Shown: positions 26,746-34,252 of the stretch, in pieces
Position numbering within the stretch: position 1 is the first letter of the stretch
Layout of the letters: the number at the start of each line of letters is the position of its first letter
Source: Actinomadura syzygii
GTDB taxonomy: Bacteria > Actinomycetota > Actinomycetes > Streptosporangiales > Streptosporangiaceae
Direction: 5' to 3'
Assembly: GCF_008085905.1 (NCBI RefSeq)
Contig: NZ_VSFF01000011.1
Span: forward strand, 248,001 to 312,000
DNA: 64,000 bases
Position numbers and translations under genes: made by a program
The notes under the pieces: generated by a model
Seen by the model: only the letters and a program-made list of their open reading frames with translations
What the model was told of the DNA's origin: nothing
Databases searched by the model: none

Positions 26746-26790
26746 TTTCCTGCGTGTCCGTTTCCTTCGTGTCCGTTTCTTGCAAGACCG
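26746..26790 (+). repeat. Three 15-nt tandem repeats upstream of the cyclase-like gene
   Basis: TTTCCTGCGTGTCCG, TTTCCTTCGTGTCCG and TTTCTTGCAAGACCG occupy 26746-26790 end to end. The last contains a perfect 10-bp palindrome, TCTTGCAAGA (26779-26788). They end 18 nt before the candidate -10 (TAGCGT, 26808-26813) and may be iterated regulator sites. Confidence 0.6.
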
Positions 26791-26820
26791 GCCGGAAGCG
26801 GCCGCCCTAGCGTGGACGGC

Positions 26821-27699
26821 ATGAGAGTCCTGCACGGCACCGGCCTCGACCGCGCCGCCGAGTTCATGCGCCTCAACGGCCGCCTCATCGACCGCCGCCG
26901 GTTCGCCCTCCACTTCCGCGGCGGACGCCCCGGACCGGTCGTCGCGGCCCTGCGCGGCTACGAGAACCCGGACGGCGGCTACGGCCACGCCCTCGAACCC
27001 GACCTGCGCGGCGAGGCGAGCCAGCCCGTCCCCGCGCAGCACGCCCTCGACGTCCTCCACCAGGCGGGGGCCGACGCCGACCCCGCGGTGGACCGGATCG
27101 GCGACTACCTGGCGTCGATCACCGGCGCGGACGGGGGAGCGCCGTTCGTGCTGCCGTCCGTCCGGGACGCGCCGCACGGGCCCTGGTGGCGGGCGGCGGA
27201 CGAGCCGTCCGGCGCGATCAACCCGACCGGCAGCCTCGCCGGGAGGCTCTACCGGGCGGGCTCCTCGCACCCCTGGACCGGCCCCGCCACCGACTTCTGC
27301 TGGCGCCACCTGGAGGACGCCGACATCGAGCCGGGGCCCTACGACGCCCTGTCCATCCTGACCTTCCTCGACCACGTCCCCGACCGCGAGCGGGCCGAGG
27401 CCGCCTTCGCCCGCGTCCGCGACGCGCTCGCCGCGCCCGTCTCACTCGACCCGCACGCGGCCGGTGCCCGGCATCTCCCGCTCGACTTCGCGCCGTTCCC
27501 CGGCGGGTTCGGGCGGCGGCTGTTCGCGGACGACGTCATCGACGCCCACCTGGACGCGCTGATCGACGCGCAGGACGACGACGGCGGCTGGGACATCGGC
27601 TTCCTCGTCTGGACGCCGATCACCCGTCCCGAATGGCGCGGCTTCGTCACCGTCGAGAGCCTCCGGACACTCCGCGCCTACGGAAGGCTCAAGCCCTGA
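26821..27699 (+). CDS. Terpene-cyclase/prenyltransferase-like alpha-alpha barrel protein
   Basis: 292 residues with repeated helix-GxG-W/Y motifs like those of squalene-cyclase and prenyltransferase alpha-toroids: GYENPDGGYGHALEPD, a central GPWW...GAINPTGSLAG, and AQDDDGGWDIGFLVWTP. The catalytic DxDD motif of class II cyclases is not evident (DDDGG is part of a QW-like repeat), so I would not claim cyclase activity. It is a conserved-hypothetical in style. The ATG at 26821 lies seven bases after TAGCGT, as in other leaderless genes of this window. It converges on the AraC-type gene 13 nt away. Confidence 0.8.
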   Translation: MRVLHGTGLDRAAEFMRLNGRLIDRRRFALHFRGGRPGPVVAALRGYENPDGGYGHALEPDLRGEASQPVPAQHALDVLHQAGADADPAVDRIGDYLASITGADGGAPFVLPSVRDAPHGPWWRAADEPSGAINPTGSLAGRLYRAGSSHPWTGPATDFCWRHLEDADIEPGPYDALSILTFLDHVPDRERAEAAFARVRDALAAPVSLDPHAAGARHLPLDFAPFPGGFGRRLFADDVIDAHLDALIDAQDDDGGWDIGFLVWTPITRPEWRGFVTVESLRTLRAYGRLKP

Positions 27700-27712
27700 C
27701 CGGCGCCCTCGC

Positions 27713-28402
27713 CTAGGCGGCGAGCAGCTTCCGGACGGGCTCGCCCGCCAGGTCCCGCACCTCGTGCGCGAAGTGCGCCTGGTCGGCGTAGCCCGCCGCG
27801 AACGCCGCGCCCGCGAGCGGCTCGCCCGCCCGCGCCAGCGCCAGCGCCCGCTGGAAGCGCAGCACCCGCTGCAGCGTCTTCGGCCCGTACCCGAACGCCG
27901 CCAGCGACCGCCGCCGGAGCTGCCGCTCGCTGAGGCCGAGGTCGTCGGCCACGTCCCGGACCGACCCTCCGGCGAGCCCGGCCAGCACCGCCGGGACGAT
28001 CGGGTCCGCCGGACGGATCCGCGCGCGGACGGCCGCGACGAGCGTGCCGAGCGGGTCGTCCGCCGCCGCGACCGCGTCGGCGAGCCGGTCGGCCTCGTCG
28101 CCCCACAGGTCGCGCAGCGGGAGCCGAGCGTCGCGGATCGCGTCGGCCGGGACGCCGAGCACGGGCGGGGCCGTCCCCGGCCCGAACCGCACCGCCGCGA
28201 CCGTGTGGCCCGGCGGCATGACCGCCGGGATGGGCCCCGTGTCAGGGCCCGCCACGAGAATCCCGGACGGGGACCACATGACGTCCACGCAGCCGTCCGG
28301 AACGACGCGCTGCGTGAACGGCTCCGCGTCCGCCGGGAGGGCCGCCGTCCAGGCGCAGGCCAGCCCCGGCGCCGGGAGCTCGCGGTATCCGGTGGGATTC
28401 AC
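27713..28402 (-). CDS. AraC-family regulator with DUF6597-like N-terminal domain
   Basis: 229 residues. The N-terminal part (about 1-140) shows the pattern of DUF6597 sensor domains: PFTQRVVPDGCVDVMWSPSG and GPIPAVMPPGHTVAAVRFGPGTAPPVLGVPADAI. The C-terminal AraC HTH has LSERQLRRRSLAAFGYGPKTLQRVLRFQRALALA. The start is taken as the GTG at 28402; a GGAGG lies too close to it for normal spacing. It is divergent from the DJ-1/PfpI gene across 67 bp that include an imperfect dyad TGGTAAGCCTTAACCA, so it may control that gene. Confidence 0.9.
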   Translation of the reverse strand: MNPTGYRELPAPGLACAWTAALPADAEPFTQRVVPDGCVDVMWSPSGILVAGPDTGPIPAVMPPGHTVAAVRFGPGTAPPVLGVPADAIRDARLPLRDLWGDEADRLADAVAAADDPLGTLVAAVRARIRPADPIVPAVLAGLAGGSVRDVADDLGLSERQLRRRSLAAFGYGPKTLQRVLRFQRALALARAGEPLAGAAFAAGYADQAHFAHEVRDLAGEPVRKLLAA

Positions 28403-28469
28403 GCCTCCTGCATACCACCCCTCCTCGCGGGCAAGGCCATTGGTAAGCCTTAACCACAAGGAGGGCAAT

Positions 28470-29027
28470 ATGCCGAACAACGATCTCCAAGGCCGCACCA
28501 TCGCCTTCCTCTGCGCCCCGGAGGGCACCGAGCAGGTCGAGCTGACCGAGCCCTGGCAGGCGGTCGAGCGGGCCGGGGGCACGCCGCGGCTCGTGTCCAC
28601 CCAGTCCGGGCGGCTCCAGGCGTTCGACCACCTCGACAAGGCCGACACCTTCCCCGTCGACACCACCGTGGACGTCTCGGACCACACCGAGTTCGACGGC
28701 CTCCTCCTCCCCGGCGGCGTCGCCAACCCCGACTTCCTGCGCACGCAGCCGAACGCCGTCGCGTTCGCCAGGTCGTTCTTCGACGCGGGCAAGCCGGTCG
28801 CGGTCATCTGCCACGGCCCGTGGACGCTGATCGAGGCGGACGCCGTCCGCGGCCGCACCCTCACGTCCTGGCCGAGTCTCCAGACCGATCTGCGCAACGC
28901 GGGTGCGACGTGGGTGGACGAGGAGGTACACATCTGCGACCAGGGGCCGAACATCCTCGTCAGCAGCCGCAAGCCGGACGACCTCAAGGCGTTCTCGCAG
29001 GCCGCCGTCGACGCCTTCAAGCCCTGA
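28470..29027 (+). CDS. DJ-1/PfpI family protein (type 1 glutamine-amidotransferase-like)
   Basis: A 185-residue DJ-1/PfpI superfamily protein. The nucleophile elbow is VAVICHGPWTLIEA (Cys about residue 112), with the early Glu in CAPEGTEQVELTEPW and the LLLPGGVANPDFLR strand typical of PfpI/YhbO-type members. Such proteins have been described as stress-response proteases or glyoxalase/deglycase-type enzymes; which applies here is unknown. Excellent AAGGAGGG ribosome-binding site before the ATG at 28470. Divergent neighbour: an AraC-type regulator. Confidence 0.95.
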   Translation: MPNNDLQGRTIAFLCAPEGTEQVELTEPWQAVERAGGTPRLVSTQSGRLQAFDHLDKADTFPVDTTVDVSDHTEFDGLLLPGGVANPDFLRTQPNAVAFARSFFDAGKPVAVICHGPWTLIEADAVRGRTLTSWPSLQTDLRNAGATWVDEEVHICDQGPNILVSSRKPDDLKAFSQAAVDAFKP

Positions 29028-29099
29028 CCGGACGGCCCGGCGGCCCAGGTGACGGGGCTCGGGCGGTGCTCGGCGGGGTTCAACGGTGCGGCGGCCAGA

Positions 29100-29115
29100 T
29101 GTGGTCTAGACCTCT
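29100..29115 (+). promoter_or_regulatory. DasR-type dre site upstream of pyk
   Basis: TGTGGTCTAGACCTCT matches the DasR consensus A(C/G)TGGTCTAGACCA(C/G)T at 14 of 16 positions. It contains the perfect palindrome GGTCTAGACC, and TGGTCTA is repeated inverted as TAGACCA at 29120-29126. It lies 84 nt before the pyk GTG, upstream of the predicted -10 (TACCGT, 29186-29191). DasR senses GlcN-6-P in streptomycetes; a link to glycolysis control is inference. Confidence 0.55.
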
Positions 29116-29198
29116 GAGCTAGACCAATCGGTGAACCGGGGACGACCATATCCTGCACGAATATCGGTACCGACGAGTAACTAAGTACCGTTGTTGCC

Positions 29199-30629
29199 GT
29201 GACGCGTCGAGCCAAGATTGTCAGCACCATCGGTCCCGCCTGCTCCAGCGCGGAGCAGATCACCGCTCTCGTCGAGGCGGGCATCGACGTCGCCCGGCTC
29301 AACATGAGCCACGGCGACTACGCCGTCCACGAGGAGGTCTACCACCGGGTCCGGGCCGCCGCCGAGGCGACCGGGCGCGGCGTCGGCGTCCTCGCCGACC
29401 TCCAGGGCCCCAAGATCCGCATCGGCCGCTTCCCGGACGGCCCCGTACGGCTCACGCTCGGCGACGAGTTCACCGTCACGACCGAGGACGTCCCCGGCAC
29501 CCGCCGCGAGGTGTCGACCACCTACCAGGGGCTGCCCGGCGACGTCGGGCCCGGCGACTCGATCCTCATCGACGACGGCCGCGTCGCCCTCAAGGTCACG
29601 TCCGTCGAGGGCCCCCGCGTGCACACCACGGTGACCGTCGGCGGCATGGTGTCCGACAACAAGGGGCTGAACCTCCCCGGCGTGCCGGTCAGCGTCCCGG
29701 CCCTCACCGAGAAGGACGAGCGCGACCTGCGCTGGGCCCTGCGGCTCGGCGTCGACCTCGTCGCGCTGTCGTTCGTCCGCACCCCGGCCGACGCCGACAT
29801 CTGCTACCAGATCATGGAGGAGGAGGGCGTCCGCGTCCCCCTCATCGGCAAGATCGAGAAGCCGCAGGCGGTGGAGCGGCTGCCCGAGATCGTCGCCGCC
29901 TTCGACGGGATCATGGTCGCCCGCGGCGACCTCGGCGTCGAGCTGCCGCTCGAACAGGTCCCGATCGTGCAGAAGCGCGCGATCGAGCTGTGCCGCGAGA
30001 AGGCCCGGCCGGTGATCGTCGCCACCCAGATGCTGGAGTCGATGATCTCCTCGCCGCGGCCCACCCGCGCCGAGACCTCCGACGTCGCGAACGCCGTGTT
30101 CGAGGGCGCCGACGCCGTGATGCTCTCCGGCGAGACGAGCGTCGGGCAGTACCCGATCGAGTCCGTCCTGACGATGAGCCGGATCGTGCAGACCGCCGAG
30201 CAGGCCGCGCTGCAGGCCACCCACACGCTGCAGCGGATGCCGGAGACGGTCGGCGGCGCCATCGCCCGCGCCGCCGCCGAGGTCGGCGCGATCGTCGGCG
30301 CGGAGGCCCTCGCGGCGTTCACGATGTCCGGCGAGACGGCGCGGCGGCTGTCGCGCTACCGGTCGCCGATCCCGCTGCTGGCGTTCACGTCGGTGCCCGC
30401 CGTCCGGGGGCGGCTCGCGCACGTGTGGGGGGTGGAGACGTTCGTCGTCCCGCACGCCGACCACACCGACGCCATGTTCGGGCAGGTCGAGCAGGCGCTC
30501 CTCGAACTCGGCCGGTGCCAGAAGGGCGACAAGGTCGTCGTGGTGGCGGGCTCGCCGCCCGGCACCCACGGCTCGACCAACGCGCTGCGCGTCCACGCCC
30601 TCGGCGACGCGATCGGCATCCAGCACTGA
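29199..30629 (+). CDS. pyk: Pyruvate kinase
   Basis: 476 residues with the full pyruvate kinase layout: TKIVSTIGPA-type N-terminus (AKIVSTIGPACSS), MSHGD, the B-domain cap, the active-site signature LIGKIEKPQAVERL (catalytic Lys), DGIMVARGDLGVELPLEQVP, ATQMLESMISSPRPTRAETSDVANAVFEGADAVMLSGETSVG region, and a C-terminal effector domain. It converts PEP and ADP to pyruvate and ATP, the final step of glycolysis. The GTG at 29199 sits seven bases after TACCGT, implying a leaderless mRNA. A dre-like operator lies upstream and a 16-nt tandem repeat covers the stop codon. Confidence 0.98.
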   Translation: MTRRAKIVSTIGPACSSAEQITALVEAGIDVARLNMSHGDYAVHEEVYHRVRAAAEATGRGVGVLADLQGPKIRIGRFPDGPVRLTLGDEFTVTTEDVPGTRREVSTTYQGLPGDVGPGDSILIDDGRVALKVTSVEGPRVHTTVTVGGMVSDNKGLNLPGVPVSVPALTEKDERDLRWALRLGVDLVALSFVRTPADADICYQIMEEEGVRVPLIGKIEKPQAVERLPEIVAAFDGIMVARGDLGVELPLEQVPIVQKRAIELCREKARPVIVATQMLESMISSPRPTRAETSDVANAVFEGADAVMLSGETSVGQYPIESVLTMSRIVQTAEQAALQATHTLQRMPETVGGAIARAAAEVGAIVGAEALAAFTMSGETARRLSRYRSPIPLLAFTSVPAVRGRLAHVWGVETFVVPHADHTDAMFGQVEQALLELGRCQKGDKVVVVAGSPPGTHGSTNALRVHALGDAIGIQH

Positions 30630-30664
30630 CGAGATCCAGCACTGACGGGATCCGGCACTGGCGG
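30617..30664 (+). repeat. 16-nt tandem triplication over the pyk stop codon
   Basis: catccagcactgacga (30617-30632), gatccagcactgacgg (30633-30648) and gatccggcactggcgg (30649-30664) follow one another. The first includes the pyk TGA (30627-30629). Confidence 0.75.
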
Positions 30665-30910
30665 CCGGACACCGACCATCGGCGGCGCTGACGCCGCCCG
30701 CCCCGGGCCTTCCCCGCTCCGCCTTGCGAAAATTGCGCACCGCGCAGGGATCACCGGCCGGTCTCAATTCCCTTTCGCTCCGGAAAAGCGAGCGACGCCG
30801 ACACGCCTGAGCTAACTCACGAAGGGGGTGCGGCGCCCGGGCGTCCACGACCATGGAGGCGTCCACGGGACGGATGAGCCGGGCCGCGAAGCGGCGGACG
30901 CGGAGAAAAG

Positions 30911-30983
30911 TGCCCCGAGTGGGATTCGAACCCACACTTGATGGTGTTTGAGACCATTTCCTCTGCCGTTGGGATATCGGGGC
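30911..30983 (-). tRNA. tRNA with CAA anticodon (Leu) but class I shape
   Basis: Minus strand, 73 nt without encoded CCA. Acceptor GCCCCGA/TCGGGGC, D-arm with a 3-bp stem and GG in the loop, anticodon stem ATGGT/ACCAT with loop CTCAAAC (anticodon CAA, UUG codon), variable loop CAAGT of only 5 nt, T-arm GTGGG-TTCGAAT-CCCAC, discriminator A. Leu tRNAs normally have a long variable arm, so the identity of this tRNA is uncertain. A perfect hairpin GTCCGG-ATAAA-CCGGAC (30988-31004) lies just upstream in its transcription direction. Confidence 0.85.
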
Positions 30984-31084
30984 TCAGGTCCGGATAAACC
31001 GGACATCTGTGTTGCGTCGGCCTTGCGGTGCCGTGGCAGGGGCGGCTCCGGACCAGGGTAGCGGGTTTCGATAGGCTCATGCGC

Positions 31085-31699
31085 GTGGAGAGCGCTCGGC
31101 GAGTTGTCATCGCGGAAGACGAGGCCCTGATCCGGCTCGACCTGAAGGAGATGCTCCAGGAGGACGGCTACGACGTCGTCGGTGAGGCGGGGGACGGCGA
31201 GACGGCCGTGCGGCTCGCCGCCGAGCGCCGTCCCGACCTCGTGATCCTCGACGTCAAGATGCCCGTCCTGGACGGGATCTCCGCGGCCGAGCGGATCTCC
31301 GCCGACCGGATCGCCCCGGTGGTGATCCTCACGGCGTTCTCGCAGCGCGAGCTCGTCCAGCGGGCGACGGACGCGGGCGCGATGGCCTACCTCGTCAAGC
31401 CGTTCTCCAAGGCCGACCTCGCGCCCGCCATCGAGATGGCGGTCAGCCGGTACACCGAGCTGCGCGCGCTGGAGGCCGAGGTCGCGGGCCTCCAGGAGCG
31501 GCTGGAGACGCGCAAGGTCGTCGACCGCGCGAAGGGGCTGCTGCAGGAGGCGCACGGCTGGTCCGAGCCGGAGGCGTTCCGGTGGATCCAGAAGACCTCC
31601 ATGGACCGCAGGCTCACGATGCGGGCCGTCGCGGAGGCGGTCGTCGCGGGCGCGACCGGGGGCTCCTCCCCGGGCCGGGACGAGCCCGCCGCGGGCTGA
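31085..31699 (+). CDS. ANTAR-domain response regulator (PdtaR-like)
   Basis: 204 residues: an N-terminal receiver (VVIAEDEALIRLDL, phospho-acceptor Asp in LVILDVKMPVLDG, Thr in VVILTAFSQ, Lys in AYLVKPFSKADL), a coiled-coil linker (about 125-150), and a C-terminal ANTAR domain (VVDRAKGLLQEAHGWSEPEAFRWIQKTSMDRRLTMRAVAEAVV). ANTAR proteins bind dual-hairpin RNAs and act as antiterminators; the closest known type is mycobacterial PdtaR, phosphorylated by PdtaS. No kinase gene is adjacent. TAGGCT (31072-31077) lies seven bases before the GTG at 31085, so a leaderless start is preferred over the ATG at 31079, which lies only one base beyond that hexamer. I saw no obvious ANTAR target hairpin pair in this window. 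Confidence 0.96.
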   Translation: MESARRVVIAEDEALIRLDLKEMLQEDGYDVVGEAGDGETAVRLAAERRPDLVILDVKMPVLDGISAAERISADRIAPVVILTAFSQRELVQRATDAGAMAYLVKPFSKADLAPAIEMAVSRYTELRALEAEVAGLQERLETRKVVDRAKGLLQEAHGWSEPEAFRWIQKTSMDRRLTMRAVAEAVVAGATGGSSPGRDEPAAG

Positions 31700-31998
31700 C
31701 CGCGGGTTGACCCCATATCGCTGTCATCCGGCCCGTTGTCAAGGCCCATTCCCGACATCCCAGACTGGCCCGGAATGCTTACTCTGGGTAATCATGCCTG
31801 GCAACGCCGGGAATGGGATGAGCACAGGGGAGTAACGAACGAGTAACCCTTCTATCCGGGGGGCCTGCTCTGAGGCGGGTCAACGGTGTACGACATAGCT
31901 GATCCCCGAGTGACCGATTTCTCCATCCGAGGGCGTCGGCGTCGGGGCATGACTCGTACCCGATCCTCTCCCGGATCCGGATGGAAAGGTTGGGCACC
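31700..31998 (+). other. Long non-coding region before livJ (promoter/leader)
   Basis: About 300 nt of less GC-rich sequence without a credible gene. It contains possible -10 hexamers (TACTCT near 31778 and TAATCA near 31789) and ends with GAAAGG before the livJ start. I could not define a single promoter or a convincing RNA structure. Confidence 0.45.
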
Positions 31999-33180
31999 TT
32001 GCGGCGCAACAAGATGAGGATCACCGGCGCGCTGGCGGTGAGCGCGGTTCTCGCGCTGAGCGCCGTGGCTTGTGGCGGAGACGACAAGGACTCCGGCGGC
32101 GGCGGTGGCAACGAGGTCACCATCGGGTTCATGGGCGACCTGACCGGTGAGAACTCGGGCCTCGTGATCCCGCCCTGGCAGGGCGCGCAGCTGGCCGTCG
32201 AGCAGTACAACGCGACGAACCCCAAGGTCAAGATCAAGCTCAAGAAGTACGACAGCCAGGGCAAGCCGGAGCAGGCGACGACGCTGGCGCAGGGCGCGGT
32301 CAAGAACGACAAGATCGTGGGCCTGATCGGCCCGGCCTTCTCGGGTGAGTCGCAGAGCGTCGCGCCGATCCTCGAAGAGGCGAAGATCCCGAGCGTCACG
32401 CCGTCCGCGACGAACGTGACGCTGGCGGAGAAGGGCTGGAAGTACTGGCACCGCGTGGTCGCCGACGACGCCGTGCAGAGCGCCGGCGCCGCGAACTTCC
32501 TGACCAAGGCGGCCGCGGCGAAGAAGATCTTCACCGTGTCCGACAACCAGGACTACGGCAAGGGCCTCGCCGACGCCATCGCGAAGGCGGCCGGCGGCGC
32601 GGGCGCGCAGACCCAGTCCGACGCGGTCGACGACAAGGCGACGGACTACTCCTCCACCGTCAACAAGATCAACCAGTTCAAGCCGGACGCGGTCTACTTC
32701 GGCGGCTACTACGCGGTCGCGGGACGCCTCTTCAAGCAGCTCCGCGAGGGCGGCTACAAGGGCAAGATGATGTCCGGCGACGGCTCGCTCGCCACCGGCC
32801 TGATCGAGGGCGCGGGCGAGAAGAACGCGCAGGGCGCGCTGCTGAGCTGCGGCTGCCTCATCGACGCCGAGGGCAAGACGAACGAGAAGGCCAAGAAGTT
32901 CGCCACCGACTACAAGGCGAAGTTCGGCTCCGACGTCGCGATCTACTCGACCGAGGGCTTCGACGCGGCCAGCACGTTCATCGAGGCGCTCAAGGCCGGC
33001 AAGTCCGAGCCCGAGGACATCAACGCCTTCCTGAAGACCGTGGACTTCCAGGGCGTCGGGAAGCAGATCAAGTTCGACGCCAACGGCGAGCTCGCCGCGC
33101 AGGACATCTTCATCTACGAGGTGAAGGGCAACCTCCTGCCGCTGCTCGGCAACAGCAACGAGGCCAAGCCGACCGCGTAG
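31999..33180 (+). CDS. livJ: Branched-chain amino-acid ABC transporter, substrate-binding lipoprotein
   Basis: About 393 residues. A lipoprotein signal peptide (basic start, then ITGALAVSAVLALSAVAC with the modified Cys) is followed by a Gly/Ser linker and a type I periplasmic binding fold (Peripla_BP_6): VTIGFMGDLTGENSG, GLIGPAFSGESQSVAPILEEAKIPSVTPSAT, and FDAASTFIEALK. It captures Leu/Ile/Val or related amino acids or amides outside the membrane for the LivHMGF permease encoded next. The TTG at 31999 with GAAAGG nine bases upstream is preferred; an ATG at 31981 is in frame but lacks a site. A strong hairpin after the stop probably sets this gene's expression above that of the permease genes. 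Confidence 0.94.
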   Translation: MRRNKMRITGALAVSAVLALSAVACGGDDKDSGGGGGNEVTIGFMGDLTGENSGLVIPPWQGAQLAVEQYNATNPKVKIKLKKYDSQGKPEQATTLAQGAVKNDKIVGLIGPAFSGESQSVAPILEEAKIPSVTPSATNVTLAEKGWKYWHRVVADDAVQSAGAANFLTKAAAAKKIFTVSDNQDYGKGLADAIAKAAGGAGAQTQSDAVDDKATDYSSTVNKINQFKPDAVYFGGYYAVAGRLFKQLREGGYKGKMMSGDGSLATGLIEGAGEKNAQGALLSCGCLIDAEGKTNEKAKKFATDYKAKFGSDVAIYSTEGFDAASTFIEALKAGKSEPEDINAFLKTVDFQGVGKQIKFDANGELAAQDIFIYEVKGNLLPLLGNSNEAKPTA

Positions 33181-33235
33181 GCGTCACGGACGCCCACGAC
33201 GAACCGTCCCCGTTCCGGGGGCCCCTGATGGCGCG

Positions 33236-33269
33236 GGAGCGGGAGCGCTACAGCGCTCCCGCTCCTTTT
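33236..33269 (+). terminator. Strong hairpin with T tract between livJ and livH
   Basis: GGAGCGGGAGCGC (33236-33248), loop TACA, GCGCTCCCGCTCC (33253-33265), then TTTT: a perfect 13-bp intrinsic terminator 56 nt after the livJ stop and 17 nt before the livH start. It probably lets only part of transcription continue into the permease genes, and may also protect the livJ 3' end. Confidence 0.9.
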
Positions 33270-33286
33270 CACAAAGGCGACCGAAG

Positions 33287-34252
33287 GTGCTCGACGACTT
33301 CATCAATCAATTCTGGCCGTCGACCATCGACGGGCTTGCGCTGGGCGCGATCTACGCCCTGCTTGCCCTGGGCTACACGATGGTCTACGGCGTCCTCCGC
33401 CTGATCAACTTCGCACATGCCGACGTCTTCATGGTCGGGACTTTCGCGGCGCTCTGGTCCGTCCGGACCCTCGGCGTCTCCGACGTGGGCGGCTTCGCCC
33501 TGATCGGCGTGGTGGTGCTCATGGCGGTCGTCGCCGGCGCCGTCGCGGGCGGCGGCGCGATGCTCCTGGAGGTGACGGCCTACCGGCCGCTCCGCAAACG
33601 GGGGGCGTCGCGACTCGCGGCGCTGATCTCCGCCATCGGCGCGTCGATCTTCATCCAGCAGCTCATGGGCGCGGTCGTGGTCCACCGGGTGTTCGGCACC
33701 TCGAAGGAGGGCGGGAAGCTCGACGTCAACGAGCATTTCAAGAAGCTCTCCGACGTGGTGGACGTCGGCCCGATCCTCATCCGCAACGACCAGCTCCTCG
33801 TCTTCGTCGGCGCGGTGCTGATGATGGTCGCGCTGGACCAGTTCGTGAACCGGACGAAACTCGGCCGCGGCATCCGCTCCACCGCCCAGGACCCGGAGAC
33901 CGCGGTCCTCATGGGCGTCAACATCGACCGCGTCGTGTCCACGACGTTCCTCGTCGGCGGCATCATGGCGGGCGTCGCCGCGGCGCTGTACTTCCTGCGC
34001 TTCGAGAGCACCAACTACTTCGTCGGGTTCCTGCTCGGCATCAAGGCGTTCACGGCCGCGGTGCTCGGCGGCATCGGCAACATCCGCGGCGCCCTGGTCG
34101 GCGGCTTCACGCTCGGGCTGCTGGAGATGTACGGGTCGAGCCTGTTCGGGTCGCAGTGGCGCGACGTCGTCGCCTTCTCCTTGCTGATCCTCGTCCTGAT
34201 GTTCCGTCCCACCGGCATCCTCGGTGAGTCCCTCCAGCAGGCGCGCGCATGA
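33287..34252 (+). CDS. livH: Branched-chain amino-acid ABC transporter permease LivH
   Basis: A 321-residue integral membrane protein of the BPD_transp_2 family with about eight helices. Typical LivH segments: GLALGAIYALLALGYTMVYGVLRLINFAHADVFM at the N-terminus, the EAA-like cytoplasmic loop RGIRSTAQDPETAVLMGVN that contacts the ATPase, and GIKAFTAAVLGGIGNIRGALVGGFTLGLLE near the end. It forms the translocation pore with LivM. A long loop (about 130-160) is charged. The GTG at 33287 follows GAAGG. Its stop overlaps the livM ATG (ATGA). Confidence 0.96.
   Translation: MLDDFINQFWPSTIDGLALGAIYALLALGYTMVYGVLRLINFAHADVFMVGTFAALWSVRTLGVSDVGGFALIGVVVLMAVVAGAVAGGGAMLLEVTAYRPLRKRGASRLAALISAIGASIFIQQLMGAVVVHRVFGTSKEGGKLDVNEHFKKLSDVVDVGPILIRNDQLLVFVGAVLMMVALDQFVNRTKLGRGIRSTAQDPETAVLMGVNIDRVVSTTFLVGGIMAGVAAALYFLRFESTNYFVGFLLGIKAFTAAVLGGIGNIRGALVGGFTLGLLEMYGSSLFGSQWRDVVAFSLLILVLMFRPTGILGESLQQARA

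Noticed and set aside
26463-26810. Plus-strand 115-codon ORF between the decarboxylase and cyclase-like genes
   Set aside because: Composition is Arg/Ser-rich, it crosses hairpins and tandem repeats, and shows no domain pattern.
25075-26820. N-terminal extension of the cyclase-like protein, antisense to the decarboxylase
   Set aside because: The extension has Arg-rich, non-coding composition, and the decarboxylase on the opposite strand is clearly real.
28446-28463. TGGTAAGCCTTAACCA as a strong palindromic operator between the AraC and DJ-1 genes
   Set aside because: The two arms do not match well on exact comparison; it is kept only as a possible imperfect dyad.
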